DNA of 12,875 bases, taken from the NCBI GenBank assembly GCA_019689775.1, contig JADGGV010000060.1, positions 1 to 12,875 on the forward strand. The letters run 5' to 3'. The stretch is from Gemmatimonadota bacterium. GTDB lineage: Bacteria > Gemmatimonadota > Gemmatimonadetes > Longimicrobiales > RSA9. The notes beneath the pieces are model-generated. The model saw only the letters and a program-made list of their open reading frames with translations, was not told the DNA's origin and did no database searches. Below, piece by piece: positions 10,157 through 12,875 of the stretch. The first letter of the stretch is position 1. Every line of letters starts with the position of its first letter. The translations under genes were made by a program, and so were the position numbers.

Positions 10157-10618
10157 TCAGAGCGGCAGGAAGTTCAACCCGTGGTCGACCCCCCGCTTGC
10201 GATGGTCGATGCCCACGTGCTTCTTCTTCTTTCGGTGCTGGTTGTGCGCCTTGAAGCCGTCCTTGCTCGCGATCCCGAGCGGCCGCCGCTCGCCCAGCGT
10301 GCGGTGGCCTCGCTGCGGGCCGTTCCACACCACCCCCATGACCTCGCCGAGCGCCCGTTTGACGCGACCGTAGAGCAGATCCCGCACCTCGCGCGCCTCC
10401 GCGAACCTCGCGTCGTCGATCCGCTCGAGCTCCGCCATCATCTCCTGGAATTCCGGGCTCTTGTGGATCGTATCCGCATCATTCGCAGTGATCAGCCCCT
10501 GCTCCAGCCAATCGGCTAGGACGCTGAGCCAGAGCGAGATGAACCGGAGCGTGCCTTTCTCCTTGAACGCCCGCCACGCCTCGCGTTGGAGATTCAGGAC
10601 TGTCGCCGCGTCCGCCAT
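10157..10618 (-). CDS. Unknown 153-residue protein with a very basic tail
   Basis: I do not recognise this protein. It has an N-terminal part of mixed, mostly helical character (1-100; QREAWRAFKEKGTLRF, LWLSVLADWLEQGLI, then an acidic helix EMMAELERIDDARFAEAREV), followed by a Gly/Arg/His/Lys-rich tail (100-145; HRTLGERRPLG, KAHNQHRKKKKHVG, DHRKRG) and a hydrophobic end GLNFLPL. There is no signal peptide and no Cys. The tail looks suited to binding nucleic acid or ribosome surfaces, but that is inference. The start is well supported: on the minus strand GGGGAGGAG lies just before the ATG. Composition is protein-like and less Arg/Ala-dominated than the overlapping frames, which supports coding. 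Its start lies 25 bases inside the end of the methyltransferase frame upstream, so the two are probably co-expressed. Confidence 0.7.
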   Translation of the reverse strand: MADAATVLNLQREAWRAFKEKGTLRFISLWLSVLADWLEQGLITANDADTIHKSPEFQEMMAELERIDDARFAEAREVRDLLYGRVKRALGEVMGVVWNGPQRGHRTLGERRPLGIASKDGFKAHNQHRKKKKHVGIDHRKRGVDHGLNFLPL

Positions 10619-11613
10619 GGCTCCTCCCCGCGTTGAAGGTCGCTCGGCCCCGGGTTTCCGATACCATGGGCGGGCGGGCCGTGTCCGCCCCGGGCTACCG
10701 TCGCTCGCTCGCCCGCTCGCCGGGCACCGATCAGGTAACACACCGATCCGTCGGCGTGGGGGCGCGCCGCCGCCTCCACCGGCCACCGACCGTAGTGCGC
10801 CGACGGCTCGCCCGGGACGACGACGGCGGCATCCCAGCCGGCGCACGCGAGCCACTCCTCCGGATCGCTGACGCCGAACCGCCACGCCCACCCCTGATCG
10901 GCCAGCCAGCGCCGCACGGGGCGCACGCGCGGGTCGGCCAGGAAGCGCGCGTCCGCGACGTCGGCGCCCAACCAGCTCCCCGGCCCCGCGATCGTTCCAA
11001 GCCGGCGGAGCAGTCCGTCGACGGACGCGGGCTCGAGGTAGACCAGCACCCCCTCGATGAGGAAGACCGCGGGCCGCGCGGTCTCGAAGCCGGCCTCGAT
11101 GAGCGGGGCCGCCCAGTCCGCCGCCAGATCGGCCGCCACGACTCGCCGCTCGCAGAGCGGATGCGCGCCCAGCCGCTCGAGCACGAGCGCCTTCGCCTCC
11201 AGCACGGCGGCGCGGTCGATCTCGAACAACCGGACGCCGGCGGGCCATCGGAGCCGGAACGCGCGCGCATCCATCCCGGCGCCGAGCAGGACGATCTGGG
11301 CGACCCCCGCGCCGCGGGCCGCGTCGAGCGCTAGCTCGTCCAGGAAGCGCGTCCGCACCGTCAGGTACGGGTCGACGCCGGCGCCGGCCGTCCCCCGCGC
11401 GCGCTGGAGCGACGCCCACAGCGCGAACCCCCGGCGTCCCGCCAGCGATGCCGCGAGCGGATCGCGGAAGAGGGCGTCGCCCCGGTGCGTCTCGTGCGCG
11501 CGCGCCGCGGCGAGCATGAACGACGTGAGCCCGAGCTCGGTCATTGGAGGAACGAGTCGAGCCAGGCGCCGGATCGCGAGCCGCTCGAGGCTCGGCGTGG
11601 CGCTTGGCTCCAC
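10594..11613 (-). CDS. Class I SAM-dependent methyltransferase, LCM/TIGR00027 type
   Basis: A 339-residue methyltransferase of the leucine-carboxyl-methyltransferase-like group (PF04072, TIGR00027). It shows ARAHETHRGDALFRDPLA (38-54), VRTRFLDE (86-93), the SAM-binding motif I QIVLLGAGMDARAFRL (106-121), the acidic motif II end FEID (130-133) and LIEGVLVYL (185-193). Members methylate O-positions of small molecules or carboxylates; the substrate here is unknown. The domain should end near residue 299 (CYLIGARR). The last 40 residues are Gly/Pro/Arg-rich and run through the Shine-Dalgarno and first codons of the next gene, so they may be a disordered tail, or the true stop may have been lost. 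I use GTG 11613, preceded by a G-run; ATG 11544 is an alternative that still keeps the conserved region but has no ribosome binding site. Confidence 0.82.
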   Translation of the reverse strand: MEPSATPSLERLAIRRLARLVPPMTELGLTSFMLAAARAHETHRGDALFRDPLAASLAGRRGFALWASLQRARGTAGAGVDPYLTVRTRFLDELALDAARGAGVAQIVLLGAGMDARAFRLRWPAGVRLFEIDRAAVLEAKALVLERLGAHPLCERRVVAADLAADWAAPLIEAGFETARPAVFLIEGVLVYLEPASVDGLLRRLGTIAGPGSWLGADVADARFLADPRVRPVRRWLADQGWAWRFGVSDPEEWLACAGWDAAVVVPGEPSAHYGRWPVEAAARPHADGSVCYLIGARRAGERATVARGGHGPPAHGIGNPGPSDLQRGEEPWRTRRQS

Positions 11614-11682
11614 CCCCCGCGTCCGGACCGCCGCCGGCGCGCGGCGTGATGCGGTCCGCCCCTGTTCGAGGATTCTGCGCGC

Positions 11683-11691
11683 TGCTACGAT
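11683..11691 (+). promoter_or_regulatory. Candidate extended -10 promoter for rarA
   Basis: TGC followed directly by TACGAT (11686-11691) fits an extended -10 element (TGn-TATAAT, four of six bases), 53 bases before the rarA ATG in the 131-base divergent spacer. No good -35 is visible; TGTTCG at 11663-11668 has the right spacing but matches poorly. No clear promoter for the divergent methyltransferase was found on the other strand. Confidence 0.35.
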
Positions 11692-11744
11692 ACGCCTCGA
11701 CCGTCCCGATCTCCAAGGCCGCCGTTCCGCGACCCGGAGTGCCG

Positions 11745-12875
11745 ATGGCTCGAAACAACCCGCGCAACCTCGGGCCGACGCTCTTTTCCGCGCGTGGGGC
11801 CTCGCAGCCCCTCGCGGCGCGCATGCGCCCGCGCACCATCGCCGAGGTCGTCGGCCAGGAGCACCTGCTGGCGCCCGGCAAGGCGCTCCGCACCGCGATC
11901 GACCGCGGCACCGTCGGCTCGATGATCCTGTGGGGGCCGCCGGGATGCGGGAAGACCACCCTCGGCCGGGTGATCGCCGAGACGACCAGCCGCGTGTTCG
12001 TGCCGTTCAGCGCCGTCACCGAGGGCGTCCAGCGGATCCGCGAGATCGCCGCCCAGGCCGCCGAACGCCTCGCCAGCGGCGGGCCGGCCACCATCCTGTT
12101 CATCGACGAGATCCACCGCCTGAACCGGGCGCAGCAGGACTCGCTGCTGCCGCACGTGGAGGAGGGGACGTTCACGCTCATCGGCGCCACCACCGAGACG
12201 CCGAGCTTCGAGATCAATGGCGCGTTGCTCTCGCGCACTCGCGTCTTCGTCCTGCGCCCGTTGTCCGCCGCCGACACCGAGGGACTCCTCCGCCGCGCGC
12301 TCGCCGATGCCGAGCGCGGGCTCGGCGCGCAGCGGCTCGAGGTCGACGACGACGCCCTCCGCCTCATGGCCGAGGAGGCCGACGGCGACGCGCGGCGTGC
12401 GCTCACCGTCCTCGAGGCCGCGGCCGACCACGTCGGCGAGGGCGGGCGCATCACCACGGAAGTCGCACGCGAGGCGATGCAGCTTCGCTTCGCCCGCCAC
12501 GACAAGGCCGGCGAGGAGCACTTCAACATGCTCTCCGCCTACCACAAGGCGCTCCGTGGCAGCGACCCGCAGGGCGCGCTCTATTGGATGGCGCGCATGA
12601 TCCGCGGGGGCGAGGATCCGATGACCCTGTTCCGCCGCGCCATCGCCATGTCCGCGGAGGACATCGGCCTGGCCGATCCGAACGCGCTCCAGGTCGCCGT
12701 CGCGGCGCGGGACGCTTTCCACATGCTCGGCGAGCCCGAGGGGTACCTGGCGCTCGCCGAGATGACCATCTATCTGGCGACGGCGCCGAAATCGAACTCC
12801 TCGTACCGCGCGCTCCACGCCGCGCTCGAGGCCGCCGAGCGGACCCCCGCCGCCCCCGTCCCGCTCCACCTGCGC
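11745..12875 (+). CDS. rarA: Replication-associated recombination protein A (AAA+ ATPase), 3' end outside window
   Basis: The first 377 codons of RarA/MgsA (WRNIP1/Mgs1 family), a clamp-loader-like AAA+ ATPase that acts at stalled replication forks. It shows MRPRTIAEVVGQEHLL (27-42), Walker A GPPGCGKTT (64-72), the SAVTEGVQRIREI segment, Walker B ILFIDEIHRLN (117-127), sensor 1 GATTET (147-152), the LLSRTRVF stretch with a likely Arg finger near R164, and sensor 2 GDARRAL near 213-219. The tetramerisation region with AMSAEDIGLADP and TAPKSNSSYRAL follows. The family is usually 430-450 residues, so some 60 are missing because the window ends. V91-T92-E93 replaces the more common VTSG. GGAG (11736-11739) lies 5 bases upstream of the ATG. 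The frame is open to the window edge, with no sign of damage. Confidence 0.96.
   Translation, partial: MARNNPRNLGPTLFSARGASQPLAARMRPRTIAEVVGQEHLLAPGKALRTAIDRGTVGSMILWGPPGCGKTTLGRVIAETTSRVFVPFSAVTEGVQRIREIAAQAAERLASGGPATILFIDEIHRLNRAQQDSLLPHVEEGTFTLIGATTETPSFEINGALLSRTRVFVLRPLSAADTEGLLRRALADAERGLGAQRLEVDDDALRLMAEEADGDARRALTVLEAAADHVGEGGRITTEVAREAMQLRFARHDKAGEEHFNMLSAYHKALRGSDPQGALYWMARMIRGGEDPMTLFRRAIAMSAEDIGLADPNALQVAVAARDAFHMLGEPEGYLALAEMTIYLATAPKSNSSYRALHAALEAAERTPAAPVPLHLR

Noticed and set aside
9968..10519. 183-codon plus-strand frame after the ZIP gene
   Set aside because: It spans two hairpins and lies antisense to the 153-residue minus-strand gene, which has a far better ribosome binding site and more protein-like composition.
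11685..12869. 394-codon minus-strand frame opposite rarA
   Set aside because: The plus strand encodes RarA with Walker A, Walker B and sensor motifs in order. The antisense product shows no motif.

Overview
This is a very GC-rich bacterial chromosome segment with G or C at most third codon positions. It carries almost only housekeeping genes, most of them on the + strand, and I see no transposase, integrase, CRISPR array, phage gene, rRNA or tRNA. The taxon cannot be fixed by eye. The RecA and AlaS sequences, and the order recA - alaS - small helical protein - SIS isomerase, would fit a GC-rich group such as Gemmatimonadota or a relative. That is an impression from memory, not a placement.

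Layout. (1) 116-1138: low-specificity L-threonine aldolase (ltaE), perhaps divergent from a gene that starts near base 44 and leaves the window to the left. (2) 1355-2407: recA, ending in a hairpin terminator. (3) 2664-9952: a tightly packed six- or seven-cistron array: alaS, a 107-residue unknown protein, a GmhA/DiaA-type SIS isomerase, a FabG-like SDR reductase, ammonia-dependent NAD synthetase (nadE), a CCA-adding-type nucleotidyltransferase and a ZIP-family metal transporter. Three junctions are 4-base stop/start overlaps, so much of the array is probably co-transcribed and translationally coupled. A strong 12-14 bp stem-loop closes it. (4) 10157-11613, minus strand: a 153-residue unknown basic-tailed protein and, upstream of it, an LCM/TIGR00027-type SAM methyltransferase whose tail overlaps its start. 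(5) 11745-12875: rarA (AAA+ replication-associated recombination protein), divergent from the methyltransferase and cut by the window end.

How the genes fit together. alaS and the nucleotidyltransferase both serve tRNA (charging and 3'-end CCA). AlaS and the SIS isomerase both keep a full set of zinc-ligand residues and share the array with a putative zinc transporter. RecA and RarA serve DNA repair and stalled forks. No new defence or mobile system is evident. The points most worth checking are a possible AUU start codon of the nucleotidyltransferase, its degenerate HD motif, a ZIP transporter with altered TM5 metal ligands, two unrecognised small proteins, and a perfect 14-bp inverted repeat between the convergent operons.
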